Of a stretch of 64,000 nucleotides of DNA, positions 10,895 through 19,364 are shown piece by piece (within the stretch, counting starts at the first letter, position 1; every line of letters starts with the position of its first letter). The position numbers were made by a program, and so were the translations under genes. A model generated the notes under the pieces. It saw only the letters and a program-made list of their open reading frames with translations, had not been told where the DNA came from and did no database searches. Source of the stretch: Brevibacterium sp. S22 (GTDB lineage Bacteria > Actinomycetota > Actinomycetes > Actinomycetales > Brevibacteriaceae). The stretch is from positions 1 to 64,000 of the forward strand of contig NZ_RHFG01000015.1 in the NCBI RefSeq assembly GCF_004745485.1. The letters run 5' to 3'.

Positions 10895-11127
10895 GCACCG
10901 CACATCCGCTCAGTCGCATCGCAAGCGATCCATGGGGGTCGGTGCGCGCAGGCGCCTCCTGGCTGCATTGGTACCTCAAGGAGATCATGGGCGAGAACGC
11001 CTACCTCCACTACCTCGAATCCTACGAACGCCGCCACGGCACCCGTGAGGGAGCGATGGAGGAGAAGGCCTTCTGGCGTGATCTCACCGATGAGCAGGAC
11101 CGCAATCCCAAGGCCCGCTGCTGCTGA
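10891..11127 (+). CDS. YbdD/YjiX family small protein, CstA partner
   Basis: A 78-aa protein of the YbdD/YjiX family, which is routinely encoded directly after cstA and needed for CstA-type uptake in some bacteria. Family features are the GENAYLHYLESYERRHG core, the EKAFWRDL segment and the C-terminal NPKARCC with paired cysteines. The start ATG overlaps the cstA stop (ATGA), so translation is coupled. A terminator follows at 11173-11215. Confidence 0.9.
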
Positions 11128-11172
11128 GGTGCGCTTTCGCCGGCGCCTCTGAACGGCCGACCAGCCGACGAA

Positions 11173-11215
11173 GAGCCCGGATGCACAGGACGAAACTTCC
11201 TGAGCATCCGGGCTC
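11173..11215 (+). terminator. terminator after cstA-ybdD
   Basis: GAGCCCGGATGC (11173-11184) pairs perfectly with GCATCCGGGCTC (11204-11215) across a 19-base loop. It stands between this operon and the convergent exonuclease gene, so it may serve both strands. Confidence 0.65.
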
Positions 11216-11326
11216 TCTGCGTGTCGCGGACCGGTCCGAGGCTGTGCCGGGGACCCGCGGAAAGGCCCCGGTGCCGCTGTCGGGGGACAGATTTCGAGCA
11301 GCCGCCTCGGTGAGGGCCTGTCTGTG

Positions 11327-12142
11327 TCAGGCCTTGACGGCCGGGAGGTCGTAGTCGATGACCAGCGGAGCATGGTCCGACCAGCGTTCGGCCCAGCTGT
11401 CGGCCTTGTCCACGGTGGCCTTGACCGCAGTGCCGGCCAGGCCGGGAGTGGCCATCTGATAGTCGATGCGCCATCCGGTGTCATTGTCGAAGGCCTTCCC
11501 GCGCATCGACCACCAGGTGTAGGGGCCGTCGACGTCGCCGCTGAGCTGGCGGTGGACGTCGGAGTAGCCGATCTCGCCGAAGAACTTGTCGAAGTAGGCG
11601 CGTTCTTCGGGCAGGAATCCCGACTTCTTCCGGTTCGCCTTCCAATTCTTCAGATCGCGCTCGGTGTGGCAGACGTTGAGGTCGCCGGTGATGAGCACAT
11701 GGTCGGCGGTCTCGGCCAGCTGCGGCATCCGCTCGATCATGCGGTCGAGGAACCGGTACTTGTCATCCTGTTTGGGAGTGTCGGCCTCACCGGAATGGAC
11801 ATACGCGGACACGAGGGTCAGCAGTGATCCGTCGCCGAGGCGGAAGTCCGTCTCCACCCACCGCCCCGCACGGTCGAAGTAGCCGTCGTCGCCGAGTCCT
11901 TCCCGCACGGCTTCCGGCTCTGTGCGGGCCAACACGGCGACGCCGGCGCGGCCCTTGGCCTCGGCGTCGTGGCTGACAGTGGTGTAGCCGGTGTCGGCAA
12001 GGACACTGTGCGCGATATCGTTGGCGGCGCGCACCTCCTGGAGGGTGATGAAGTCGGGTTTCGCCGCATCGATCCAGGTGGGCATCCCCTTTCGCCATGC
12101 TGCGCGGACTCCGTTGACGTTGACTGAAGCAATCCGAATCAT
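11327..12142 (-). CDS. xth: exodeoxyribonuclease III (AP endonuclease family)
   Basis: A 271-aa Mg-dependent exonuclease/AP endonuclease of the EEP superfamily used in base excision repair. Motifs in order are IASVNVNGVRAAW (N8/N10), TLQEVRA (metal ligand E36), GDLNVCHTERDLKN and the C-terminal WSDHAPLVIDYDL with the catalytic Asp-His. The start at 12142 gives the usual MIRIASVNVNG N-terminus; the longer frame upstream is discarded. No Shine-Dalgarno precedes it. CATCAT 7 bases upstream may be a weak -10 box, the same hexamer as before trpS. It diverges from the GNAT gene. Confidence 0.95.
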   Translation of the reverse strand: MIRIASVNVNGVRAAWRKGMPTWIDAAKPDFITLQEVRAANDIAHSVLADTGYTTVSHDAEAKGRAGVAVLARTEPEAVREGLGDDGYFDRAGRWVETDFRLGDGSLLTLVSAYVHSGEADTPKQDDKYRFLDRMIERMPQLAETADHVLITGDLNVCHTERDLKNWKANRKKSGFLPEERAYFDKFFGEIGYSDVHRQLSGDVDGPYTWWSMRGKAFDNDTGWRIDYQMATPGLAGTAVKATVDKADSWAERWSDHAPLVIDYDLPAVKA

Positions 12143-12228
12143 GTGATCTATGATGACATGAAGCGCACTATTCTTCCGGGACAGGGCGTTATAGAGTGAG
12201 GGTAAGAACGAACACATCAGGAGGCGCA

Positions 12229-12717
12229 ATGGCCGTTGACGAAACTATCGAAACCGAGCAGCTGAGCATCAGTCCGCTCGATGAGGTCGACGCCCGCGAG
12301 ATGCGCGAATTCCTGCTCGACGCCCAAGAGAAGTTCTGGGGAGACCGCGACCTCAGCGGTGACCATGATGCCTACTGGTTCCGTCAGTTCGTGACCTCGG
12401 GGCTCGTGGCCCGCTACCGTTCGGAGATCGTCGGTTACCTGCTCGGGGTCATTCCGCACGACGGACCCGCCTACATCCACCTGGTGGCGGCGCGCACCGA
12501 TTTCCGTCACCAGGGCATCGGCCGTCACCTCTACAAGCACTTCATCGACCGTTCCCGTCAGCTCGGCGTCTCCTCGGTGCAGGCGACGACGTTGCCGGAG
12601 TCCTCGGGTGCGATCTCCTTCCACTCCTCAATGGGCTTCAGCGGTGAACTCATCGAGGACTATGCCGGACCGGGCAACCCGCGTGTCTTCTTCGAGCTCA
12701 AGCTCGCTGAGGACTGA
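12229..12717 (+). CDS. GNAT family N-acetyltransferase
   Basis: A 162-aa single-domain acetyltransferase. The acetyl-CoA binding motif A is visible as HLVAARTDFRHQGIGRHLY (Q/R-x-x-G-x-G/A type), with a C-terminal segment SSMGFSGELIEDYAGPGNPRVFF. The substrate is unknown. ATG 12229 is chosen for AGGAGG four bases upstream; an earlier in-frame ATG lacks one. A TATAGAGT run (12190-12197) probably contains its -10. It ends 23 bases before the palindromic element shared with folD on the other side. Confidence 0.88.
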   Translation: MAVDETIETEQLSISPLDEVDAREMREFLLDAQEKFWGDRDLSGDHDAYWFRQFVTSGLVARYRSEIVGYLLGVIPHDGPAYIHLVAARTDFRHQGIGRHLYKHFIDRSRQLGVSSVQATTLPESSGAISFHSSMGFSGELIEDYAGPGNPRVFFELKLAED

Positions 12718-12740
12718 TCACCCGACACCAACCTCCCACA

Positions 12741-12798
12741 ACTACCTGACGGCGGCTCAGCAACCTCGCGCGAGGTTGCTGAGCCGCCGTCAGGTAGT
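12741..12798. repeat. 58-bp perfect palindrome, copy 2 of the dispersed element
   Basis: A perfect inverted repeat with 29-base arms. It contains CTACCTGACGGCGGCTCAGC at the left and CAACCTCGCGCGAGGTTG at the centre. It matches copy 1 (6317-6394) except for changes that occur in both arms together, and it again lies between convergent genes (GNAT and folD). Confidence 0.85.
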
Positions 12799-12800
12799 AA

Positions 12801-13679
12801 TCAGGAAGTGCGCTGAGCGGTGTCGACGACGTTCTTGAGCAGCAGGGCCCTCGTCATCGGTCCCACTCCTCCCGGGTTCGGTGAGACCCAAGACGCCACC
12901 TCGGCGACCGCCGGATCCACATCTCCGACGATCTTCGACTTCCCCGTCTCCGGATCCTCCTCACGGGAGACTCCCACATCGAGGACGACGGCTCCGGGCT
13001 TGACCGCTTCCGCCTTCACGATGCGGGCGGCGCCGGCGGCCGCGACGATGACATCGGCCTGCGCCAGCAGCTCATCGAGGTTGCGAGTGCCGGTGTGCGT
13101 CAGCGTCACGGTCGCGTTGTGCTCACGCCGGGTCAGCAGCGCACCGATGGACCGCCCCACAGTGACCCCGCGACCGATGACGACGACATGCTTGCCGGCC
13201 AGATCGATGCCGTTTCGCGTGATCAGTTCGATGGCCCCGCGCGGAGTGCACGGCAGCGGTGTGGTGATCTCCGAATTGACGTTGAGCACGAGTCGCCCCA
13301 GATTGGTCGGGTGCAGACCGTCGGCGTCCTTGGCCGGATCGATGGCCTCGAGGATGGTGTCCGTGTCGATATGGTCCGGCAGCGGAAGCTGCACGATGTA
13401 GCCGGTGCAGGCATCATCGTTGTTGAGTTCGTCGATGACGGCCAACAGCTCGTCCTGGCTCACCGATTCCGGAAGATCACGGCGGATCGAGTTGATTCCG
13501 ACCTCGGCGCAGTCACGGTGCTTGCCGGCGACGTACCACTTCGATCCGGGGTCCTCCCCCACGAGGACCGTGCCGAGGCCCGGGATGATCCCGGACTCCG
13601 CCAGGGCCGCCACCGCCTCGGTGAGTTCGGCCTTGATCTGCTTCGCACAGGCTCTGCCGTCGAGAATCTGTGCACTCAT
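12801..13679 (-). CDS. folD: bifunctional methylenetetrahydrofolate dehydrogenase/cyclohydrolase
   Basis: A 292-aa enzyme that interconverts 5,10-methylene-, methenyl- and 10-formyl-tetrahydrofolate. The active-site Y49-x3-K53 lies in [17 protein letters not shown]. The NADP-binding part shows [15 protein letters not shown], and the family signature [16 protein letters not shown] ends the protein. The start codon overlaps the glyA stop by one base (TGATG), so the two are translationally coupled. This links serine-derived one-carbon units to the formyl-THF pool used by PurU across the divergent promoter. Confidence 0.97.
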   Translation of the reverse strand: MSAQILDGRACAKQIKAELTEAVAALAESGIIPGLGTVLVGEDPGSKWYVAGKHRDCAEVGINSIRRDLPESVSQDELLAVIDELNNDDACTGYIVQLPLPDHIDTDTILEAIDPAKDADGLHPTNLGRLVLNVNSEITTPLPCTPRGAIELITRNGIDLAGKHVVVIGRGVTVGRSIGALLTRREHNATVTLTHTGTRNLDELLAQADVIVAAAGAARIVKAEAVKPGAVVLDVGVSREEDPETGKSKIVGDVDPAVAEVASWVSPNPGGVGPMTRALLLKNVVDTAQRTS

Positions 13680-14953
13680 CAGTACTGTTCCAAGTCTTCG
13701 TAGAGGGGGAAGTCGTCGCTGAGCTTCTTCACGCGGGCGGCGAGCGCTTCGACGTCGGCTCCCGGTTTGAGCGCCTCCGCGATGACGTCTGCGACCACGG
13801 CGAACTCGTCGTCGCCGAATCCGCGGGTGGCCAAGGCCGGCGTGCCGATGCGCAGCCCCGAGGTGACCATCGGCGGGCGCGGGTCGAAGGGCACAGCATT
13901 GCGGTTGACGGTGATGCCGACCGCGTGGAGAAGATCCTCAGCCTGCTGGCCGTCGAGGGCAGAATTGCGCAGGTCGACGAGCACGAGGTGGACATCGGTG
14001 CCGCCGGTGAGCACAGTGGCTCCGGCTTCGGCGACGTCGGAGGCCAGAAGTCGTTCGGCCAGGATCTGAGCACCGCGCACAGTCCGTTCCTGGCGTTCCT
14101 TGAACTCCGCGGAGGCCGCGAGCTTGAAGGCCACTGCCTTGGCGGCGACGACGTGCATGAGCGGTCCGCCCTGCTGGCCGGGGAAGACGGCGGAGTTGAG
14201 CTTCTTCGCGTATTCCTGCTTGCCGAGGATGAAACCGGAGCGGGGTCCGCCGATGGTCTTGTGCACCGTCGAGGACACGACATCGGCGAAAGGCACCGGG
14301 TTCGGGTGCAGGTCGGCGGCGACGAGTCCGGCGAAGTGGGCCATATCGACCCACAGCTTCGCGTCGACTTCGTCGGCGATATCGCGGAAAGCCTGGAAGT
14401 CCAGCTGACGGGGATAGGCCGACCAGCCGGCGACGATGACATCGGGACGGTGCTCGAGCGCCTTCTCGCGCACCTTGTCCATATCGATGCGGTAGGTGTC
14501 GGGGTCGACCTCGTAGGAGGCGACATCGTAGAGCCGACCGGAGAAGTTGATCTTCATGCCATGGGTGAGGTGACCGCCGTGAGCCAGGGACAGACCGAGC
14601 ATCTTGTCGCCCTGACGTGCCAGAGCGTGCATGACCGCGGCGTTGGCCGAAGCGCCCGAATGAGGCTGGACATTGGCGTATTCGGCTCCGAAGAGGCTCT
14701 TGGCACGGTCGATGGCGAGGTTCTCCGCGACGTCGACGTACTCGCAGCCGCCGTAGTAGCGCTTACCGGGATAACCCTCGGCGTATTTGTTCGTCAGCAC
14801 CGACCCCTGTGCTTCGAGCACGGCGCGGGGCACGAAATTCTCCGAGGCGATCATCTCAAGCGTCGAACGCTGGCGGCCCAGCTCGAGGTCGAGGACTTCG
14901 GCAATCTGCGGGTCGATGTCGGCAAGCGAAGCCTGCATCGAGTTTTCGGTCAT
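13679..14953 (-). CDS. glyA: serine hydroxymethyltransferase
   Basis: A 424-aa PLP enzyme that converts serine and tetrahydrofolate to glycine and methylene-THF. The PLP lysine is K232 in [13 protein letters not shown]. The N-terminal [20 protein letters not shown] and YYGGCEYVD motifs and the [12 protein letters not shown] strand are diagnostic. ATG 14953 follows GGAGAG. A -10 TAGCAT reads at 15028-15023 on the minus strand, giving a leader of about 60 bases, too short for a riboswitch. It is the first gene of glyA-folD and divergent from purU. Confidence 0.97.
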   Translation of the reverse strand: MTENSMQASLADIDPQIAEVLDLELGRQRSTLEMIASENFVPRAVLEAQGSVLTNKYAEGYPGKRYYGGCEYVDVAENLAIDRAKSLFGAEYANVQPHSGASANAAVMHALARQGDKMLGLSLAHGGHLTHGMKINFSGRLYDVASYEVDPDTYRIDMDKVREKALEHRPDVIVAGWSAYPRQLDFQAFRDIADEVDAKLWVDMAHFAGLVAADLHPNPVPFADVVSSTVHKTIGGPRSGFILGKQEYAKKLNSAVFPGQQGGPLMHVVAAKAVAFKLAASAEFKERQERTVRGAQILAERLLASDVAEAGATVLTGGTDVHLVLVDLRNSALDGQQAEDLLHAVGITVNRNAVPFDPRPPMVTSGLRIGTPALATRGFGDDEFAVVADVIAEALKPGADVEALAARVKKLSDDFPLYEDLEQY

Positions 14954-15108
14954 GAGTACTCTCCTGTGGCATCCGATGATGTGAGCGAGGCAGCGCGCAA
15001 ACTGGCGCCGTCACCCGGGACCATGCTAACAGCGACGCCCCCGTGTTCCGGGGCCGCGACCGCTATCCGGATGCCGACACCGGATCGGTGAAATCCGCAC
15101 CCACCGAT

Positions 15109-15114
15109 TAGGAT
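15109..15114 (+). promoter_or_regulatory. -10 box of a leaderless purU promoter
   Basis: TAGGAT ends 7 bases before ATG 15122, and there is no Shine-Dalgarno. The -35 region is weak. Confidence 0.5.
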
Positions 15115-15121
15115 CGAGACC

Positions 15122-15973
15122 ATGAGCTGCGAATGGATCCTGAGAGTCACCTGCCCCGATTCGACCGGCATCGTCCATGCCGTGACCGGAGCACTGGCAG
15201 GGTTCGGCGGCAACATCACCGAATCTCAGCAGTTCTCCTCCCCCGATTCCCGTCAGTTCTTCCTGCGCCTGCAGTTCTCGACGCCTGCTCAGATCACGGC
15301 CCGGACCGTGGAAGACGCCCTCGCCGAGGTGGCTCCCCGGTTCGCAATGACCGTGAGTCTGCAGCCGGTGGAGAAGAAGACCCGCACCCTGATCATGGTG
15401 TCCAAGGCCGCGCACTGCCTCAATACCCTGCTGTTCCGGCATTCGGCCGGTCAGCTGCCCATCGACATCGTCGGCATAGCCGGCAACCATGATGATCTGC
15501 GCCCGCTCGCCGAGTTCCACGGCCATGATTTCCACCATATTCCGATCACCGGCGATACGAAGGCCGAAGCCGAGGCGAGGCTCTCGGCCCTCGTCGACGA
15601 GCTCGATGTCGAACTCATCGTCTTGGCCCGTTATATGCAGATCCTCTCCCCCGAACTCTGTGACCGCCTCGAAGGTCGGGTCATCAACATCCACCATTCG
15701 TTCCTGCCCAGCTTCAAGGGTGCGAAACCGTACCATCAGGCACATGCCCGAGGCGTGAAGATCATCGGCGCGACCGCGCACTATGTCACCAGCGACCTCG
15801 ACGAAGGGCCCATCATCGAACAGGATGTGGCCCGGGTCGATCACAATCAGGCGATCACCGATTTCGTCCGACACGGTCAGGACGTCGAGGCGGCCGTGCT
15901 CGCTCGGGCCGTCGCCTGGCATGCGGAGGGCCGGGTCCTCATGGACGGTCACCGTACGGTCGTCTTCGATTGA
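15122..15973 (+). CDS. purU: formyltetrahydrofolate deformylase
   Basis: A 283-aa enzyme that hydrolyses 10-formyl-THF to formate and THF, balancing the folate pool. Residues 1-85 form an ACT domain (LRVTCPDSTGIVHAVTGAL). The rest is a formyltransferase-type domain with GNHDDLRPLA and the catalytic triad N189 and H191 in VINIHHSFLPSF and D227 in SDLDEGPII. The ACT domain separates it from PurN. It is divergent from glyA-folD, so one-carbon generation and release share a regulatory interval. It is followed by a cluster of hairpins. Confidence 0.96.
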   Translation: MSCEWILRVTCPDSTGIVHAVTGALAGFGGNITESQQFSSPDSRQFFLRLQFSTPAQITARTVEDALAEVAPRFAMTVSLQPVEKKTRTLIMVSKAAHCLNTLLFRHSAGQLPIDIVGIAGNHDDLRPLAEFHGHDFHHIPITGDTKAEAEARLSALVDELDVELIVLARYMQILSPELCDRLEGRVINIHHSFLPSFKGAKPYHQAHARGVKIIGATAHYVTSDLDEGPIIEQDVARVDHNQAITDFVRHGQDVEAAVLARAVAWHAEGRVLMDGHRTVVFD

Positions 15974-15985
15974 AGCATCGCCCCG

Positions 15986-16087
15986 CCGCAACGGCTGATC
16001 CTCTCACCGGACCGCCTCGGTGCGAGGATCAGCCGTTGCGGAGCACCTCGCCGAGGTGCTCCGTCACTCACCGGGCCGCCTCGGTGA
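15986..16087. terminator. three consecutive hairpins after purU
   Basis: Hairpin 1 has 18-bp perfect arms (15986-16003 with 16024-16041). Hairpin 2 (16041-16061) is GAGCACCTCG-C-CGAGGTGCTC. Hairpin 3 is shorter (16068-16073 with 16082-16087). CTCACCGGACCGCCTCGGTG at 16003-16022 recurs with one change at 16067-16086, so part of the region is a 64-base-spaced direct duplication. The first hairpin probably terminates purU. Confidence 0.65.
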
Positions 16088-16166
16088 TGGTCGGGGAACG
16101 TGCCGTCGTTTGATGCGGTTCTGACACATCTCCTGATTTTCCGTATCCCCGGCCCGGCGGCTGGGT

Positions 16167-16172
16167 TAGCCT
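16167..16172 (+). promoter_or_regulatory. -10 box of the leaderless promoter of the CapK-like operon
   Basis: TAGCCT ends 6 bases before ATG 16179, and no Shine-Dalgarno is present. Confidence 0.5.
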
Positions 16173-16178
16173 CGAACC

Positions 16179-17792
16179 ATGAGAGAGACCCGCCTCGCCG
16201 AACTCCGCCGTCTGCCCATCCCCCGCGGTCCTGTGAATCTGACCCGGCAGGCCGTGCTGCGCCTGGCGAACGTCGGTCTCACCGCCGCGTACGGCGCCTA
16301 CCGGGCGCACCCGGCGATCTGGCGCTTCACCGCCCGCCACTACAGTCCGAGACTCGAACCCTTCGCGAAGCTCAACGCGTGGATGATCTGCCAACAGGCC
16401 TCCCTCGATGTGCCCGCGTACCAGGACTTCCTGGCGCGCACCGGATTCGAGTTCCGATGGTGGGACCTCGAGGCCTACACACCGACGTCGAAAGATGAAT
16501 TCGTTCGCCGCTACAGCGAGGAACATCGCTGCTGGGACGGTCGGATCGACCGCATCGGCACCGTCGTCGACGAGTCCTCAGGGTCCTCCGGCACCCCATT
16601 CAACTGGATGCGGTCGAAGAAGGAACTCGACACCGTCCACAAGAACGTCGCCGGCTACGTCACGATGCTCTTCGACCACAAGGATCTGTTCTGCATCAAT
16701 GCCTTCTCGATGGGAGCCTGGGCGACGGGGACGAACACAGGCCTCGCCATGGCCAAAGTGGCGATGGTGAAGAACACGGGTCCGGATCTCGAAAAGATCC
16801 TCGACACGATGCAGCACTTCGGGCCGAACCACACCTACCTCATCAGCGCCTACCCACCGTTCCTCAAACATCTCGTCGACCGGATGGACTCCGAACCCGA
16901 GAGATGGGCAGGCTACCGGCTCAACGGATTCGTCGGCGGAGAGGCGATGACGGAAGGTCTGCGAGACTACCTCGAGGTGCGTTTCGACCGGGTGTACTCC
17001 GGATACGGGGCCAGCGATCTGACGATCGGGATGGCCGGCGAGACCGACCTCTCCGTCGTCATCCGCCGGGCGCTGGCCCACGATCTCGACTTCCGTGCCG
17101 ATGTGCTCGGCCCTGACGAGTCGCGTGTGCCGATGGTCTTCCAGTACAACCCCCTGGAGACCTACCTGGAGACTACGGCTGAGGGCGAGTTGGTCGCCAC
17201 GATCAACTCGGCCGCGGTGATGAGCCCGCGACTGCGCTACAACATCGGCGACGAGGCCACGCTCATCGACTTCCCCACCATGGTCGCTCTGACCCGCCGC
17301 CATCCGGACTTGGCGCGGGCCTGTTCGGCGGCATTCGCCGACAATGGGATGAAGCTGCCGTTCGTGCTGCTGTTCGGGCGGGCTGATTCGACGATCTCGT
17401 ATATGGGCGCCAACATCTACCCCCTCGACATCGAGAACGGGCTCTACCGTGACAATCCGCAGGCTCACCTCATCGAGTCCTTCCGCATCGAGCTGCGCGA
17501 GATCGCCGGTCATGAACAGCGCCCTGCTCTGCACATCCAGCTGCGGGAGGAAGCACCGACCATGGACTCTGCTACGCGGCAGGAGCTCGCGGAGACGATC
17601 CAGGCCGGAGTGCTCGGGCACCTGGCCTCCGTGTCGAGAGACTTCGCACAGAGCATGGAGGAGGACCCGACCACCGCGGAGATCCACGTCGAGATCCACG
17701 ACCATGCCACCGGCCCGTTCGAAACGGGGAACACGAAGATCAAGAACGTCTATGTGCAGAGAACGCAGGAGGGCGACAATGCGATCGAATGA
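16179..17792 (+). CDS. CapK/PaaK-like adenylate-forming enzyme, substrate unknown
   Basis: A 537-aa member of the phenylacetate-CoA ligase/CapK branch of adenylating enzymes. The ATP-binding P-loop is VDESSGSSGTPFNW (about 129-142). Later motifs are GFVGGEAM, YSGYGASDLTIGMAG, RYNIGDEATLIDF and LLFGRADSTISYMGANIYP, with a late NTKIKNVYV that may hold the C-terminal catalytic Lys. The chemistry predicted is activation of a carboxylate as acyl-AMP. No CoA or carrier-protein preference can be read. It resembles EhpF/CapK-like proteins more than true phenylacetate-CoA ligase. The start is leaderless. It opens a four-gene operon and overlaps the next gene by 14 bases. Confidence 0.75.
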   Translation: MRETRLAELRRLPIPRGPVNLTRQAVLRLANVGLTAAYGAYRAHPAIWRFTARHYSPRLEPFAKLNAWMICQQASLDVPAYQDFLARTGFEFRWWDLEAYTPTSKDEFVRRYSEEHRCWDGRIDRIGTVVDESSGSSGTPFNWMRSKKELDTVHKNVAGYVTMLFDHKDLFCINAFSMGAWATGTNTGLAMAKVAMVKNTGPDLEKILDTMQHFGPNHTYLISAYPPFLKHLVDRMDSEPERWAGYRLNGFVGGEAMTEGLRDYLEVRFDRVYSGYGASDLTIGMAGETDLSVVIRRALAHDLDFRADVLGPDESRVPMVFQYNPLETYLETTAEGELVATINSAAVMSPRLRYNIGDEATLIDFPTMVALTRRHPDLARACSAAFADNGMKLPFVLLFGRADSTISYMGANIYPLDIENGLYRDNPQAHLIESFRIELREIAGHEQRPALHIQLREEAPTMDSATRQELAETIQAGVLGHLASVSRDFAQSMEEDPTTAEIHVEIHDHATGPFETGNTKIKNVYVQRTQEGDNAIE

Positions 17793-18201
17793 TTTCTCCC
17801 AGGCCCCGCCTCAGGCCCGCGCCGAGGCGTTCTTCCTCGGTGCGAACCGCTACCGCAATCCGCTGGCGATGGTCGGCCAGCTGCGGCGATGGCCGCGGGT
17901 GGCCAAGGGGCTGAAGAACTCCGCCGGCTACCTGTGGCATCGCAGCTATTATGAGTTCCCCGACCGGATCGGGCTGATGGTCGCCTTCGCCACTCAGGAC
18001 GACCTTCTGGCCTACGCGCGCACACCCGAGCACCGGGAGATCATGCAGTGGCTGGTCGGCAAGGGCAAGGACTCCCCGGCCCGAGGCGGCTTCATCCGGA
18101 TCCTCGCCGCGGAGGAATGGGGATACACCAATGGTGAGTACCGGGCCGAAGACGGTCGGCTGGGCATGATCGACGAGTTCACGAAGCTCAGTTCCGAATG
18201 A
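17779..18201 (+). CDS. small protein of unknown function, possibly ABM-like
   Basis: A 140-aa soluble protein. I do not recognise a close family. The middle (GLMVAFATQDDLLAYARTPEHREIMQWL, near residues 60-90) has the look of dimeric alpha/beta-barrel proteins related to antibiotic-biosynthesis monooxygenases, where a strand is followed by a helix carrying an H-R pair. This assignment is tentative. The start ATG 17779 lies 14 bases inside the upstream CapK-like gene, and its last four bases overlap the next start. It is clearly part of the same operon, so it probably acts on the same small molecule. Confidence 0.6.
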   Translation: MRSNDFSQAPPQARAEAFFLGANRYRNPLAMVGQLRRWPRVAKGLKNSAGYLWHRSYYEFPDRIGLMVAFATQDDLLAYARTPEHREIMQWLVGKGKDSPARGGFIRILAAEEWGYTNGEYRAEDGRLGMIDEFTKLSSE

Positions 18202-19364
18202 GACCGCGGCAGGTGAGCTCCCGTGCCGACCTCGCGGAGTTCATCGACCTGGCCCCGCGCCTGGCGCGGGCGCGAGGTGAGCACGACCATCATGTCCCTC
18301 TCTTCGCTGCCGATCTCCGCAACTGGTTCACTGGGCGAGGGTGGTTCGACGAACCCGTCGAGCTGTGGCTGTTCGACGACGGTTCGGGAGAAGCTGAGGC
18401 TCGAGTCATGTGCCACCGGTCTGCGGCCCTGGCCGCCGAGCTCCACCCCGATGAGGCTTCCGCACCTCCTCTGTTCTTCGGTGCCGTCGAAGCCGCTGAC
18501 ACGAAGGCGCTCAATGAGGTGATCGCGTTTCTCATCGAGCGGGCCGGGCACGTAGGAGCATCACGGATCTTCGGCCCGGTCTCGCCCCTGCCGAACGTCA
18601 CCGGCGGTCTGCTCACCGATGGTCAGCACCGTCCCGGATTCTTCGACACCGCTTGGAATCCCGACTTCTATTGGCCGGCTTTCGCCGAGGCCGGGTTCGC
18701 TGCCTGGGGTCCGGCACACACGTGGGAGGTGCCTGTCGGCTCCATTCCCGCGAGCCGAGCCACCGCCATCACCGCTGCCGAATGGCACACACGAGGTCTG
18801 CGTCGCCGCCATGTCTCTCGATTCGGCCTGCACCGCTTCCGCGACCGGCTGCTGCCGACTCTCAATGCGGCCTTCTCCGATCTGCCCTATTACACCGAGA
18901 TCTCGCCCGAGCAGCTGCGTTCACAGATGCAGGGCCTGTCTGCCCTGATGGATCCTGATCTCATCATCGATATCGCTGGTGCAGACGATCCTGCCGACGC
19001 CCCTCCTCGCTGCTTCGCACTCGTCATCCCCGACCCGGTTCCGATCCTGCGCCGCCATGGCGGCCGGCTCGGTGTCCGCACCGTTCTCGACCTGCTCCGG
19101 CGTCGTCGCACGATGACAGACGCCGTGCTCATCATCCAGGGCACCGACCCCAGCCACCAAGGGTCGGGTCTGCTCAGCCTGGCCATCCGCGAACTCAACT
19201 CGGCACTGGTCGCCAATGGATATCGACGGCTGCGGGTCACGTTCATCGCCGAGGACAATCCCGCCTCGGCGGCGGTCTTCGCCCGCTCCGGCGGCAGGGA
19301 GATGCACCGGCTCGTGTTCGTCGACCGCTTTCTGACCCCGACCCCGTCTCAGGAGCGCCGATGA
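18198..19364 (+). CDS. YghO/GNAT-like acyltransferase-fold protein
   Basis: A 388-aa protein. The motif GPVSPLPNVTGGLLTDG followed by FFDTAWNPDFY (about 135-165) matches the YghO-type branch of GNAT-fold proteins. The C-terminal third has an acetyl-CoA-type pattern, IIQGTDPSHQGSGLLSLAI (Q-G-S-G-L), and ends AAVFARSGGREMHRLVFVDR, typical of a GNAT C-terminal lobe. The substrate is unknown. The start overlaps the preceding stop (ATGA) and the end overlaps the following start by four bases. It could acylate the product of this operon. Confidence 0.7.
   Translation: MRPRQVSSRADLAEFIDLAPRLARARGEHDHHVPLFAADLRNWFTGRGWFDEPVELWLFDDGSGEAEARVMCHRSAALAAELHPDEASAPPLFFGAVEAADTKALNEVIAFLIERAGHVGASRIFGPVSPLPNVTGGLLTDGQHRPGFFDTAWNPDFYWPAFAEAGFAAWGPAHTWEVPVGSIPASRATAITAAEWHTRGLRRRHVSRFGLHRFRDRLLPTLNAAFSDLPYYTEISPEQLRSQMQGLSALMDPDLIIDIAGADDPADAPPRCFALVIPDPVPILRRHGGRLGVRTVLDLLRRRRTMTDAVLIIQGTDPSHQGSGLLSLAIRELNSALVANGYRRLRVTFIAEDNPASAAVFARSGGREMHRLVFVDRFLTPTPSQERR

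Noticed and set aside
14954-15028. Glycine or THF riboswitch before glyA
   Set aside because: The predicted leader is only about 60 bases and shows no aptamer-like conserved core.
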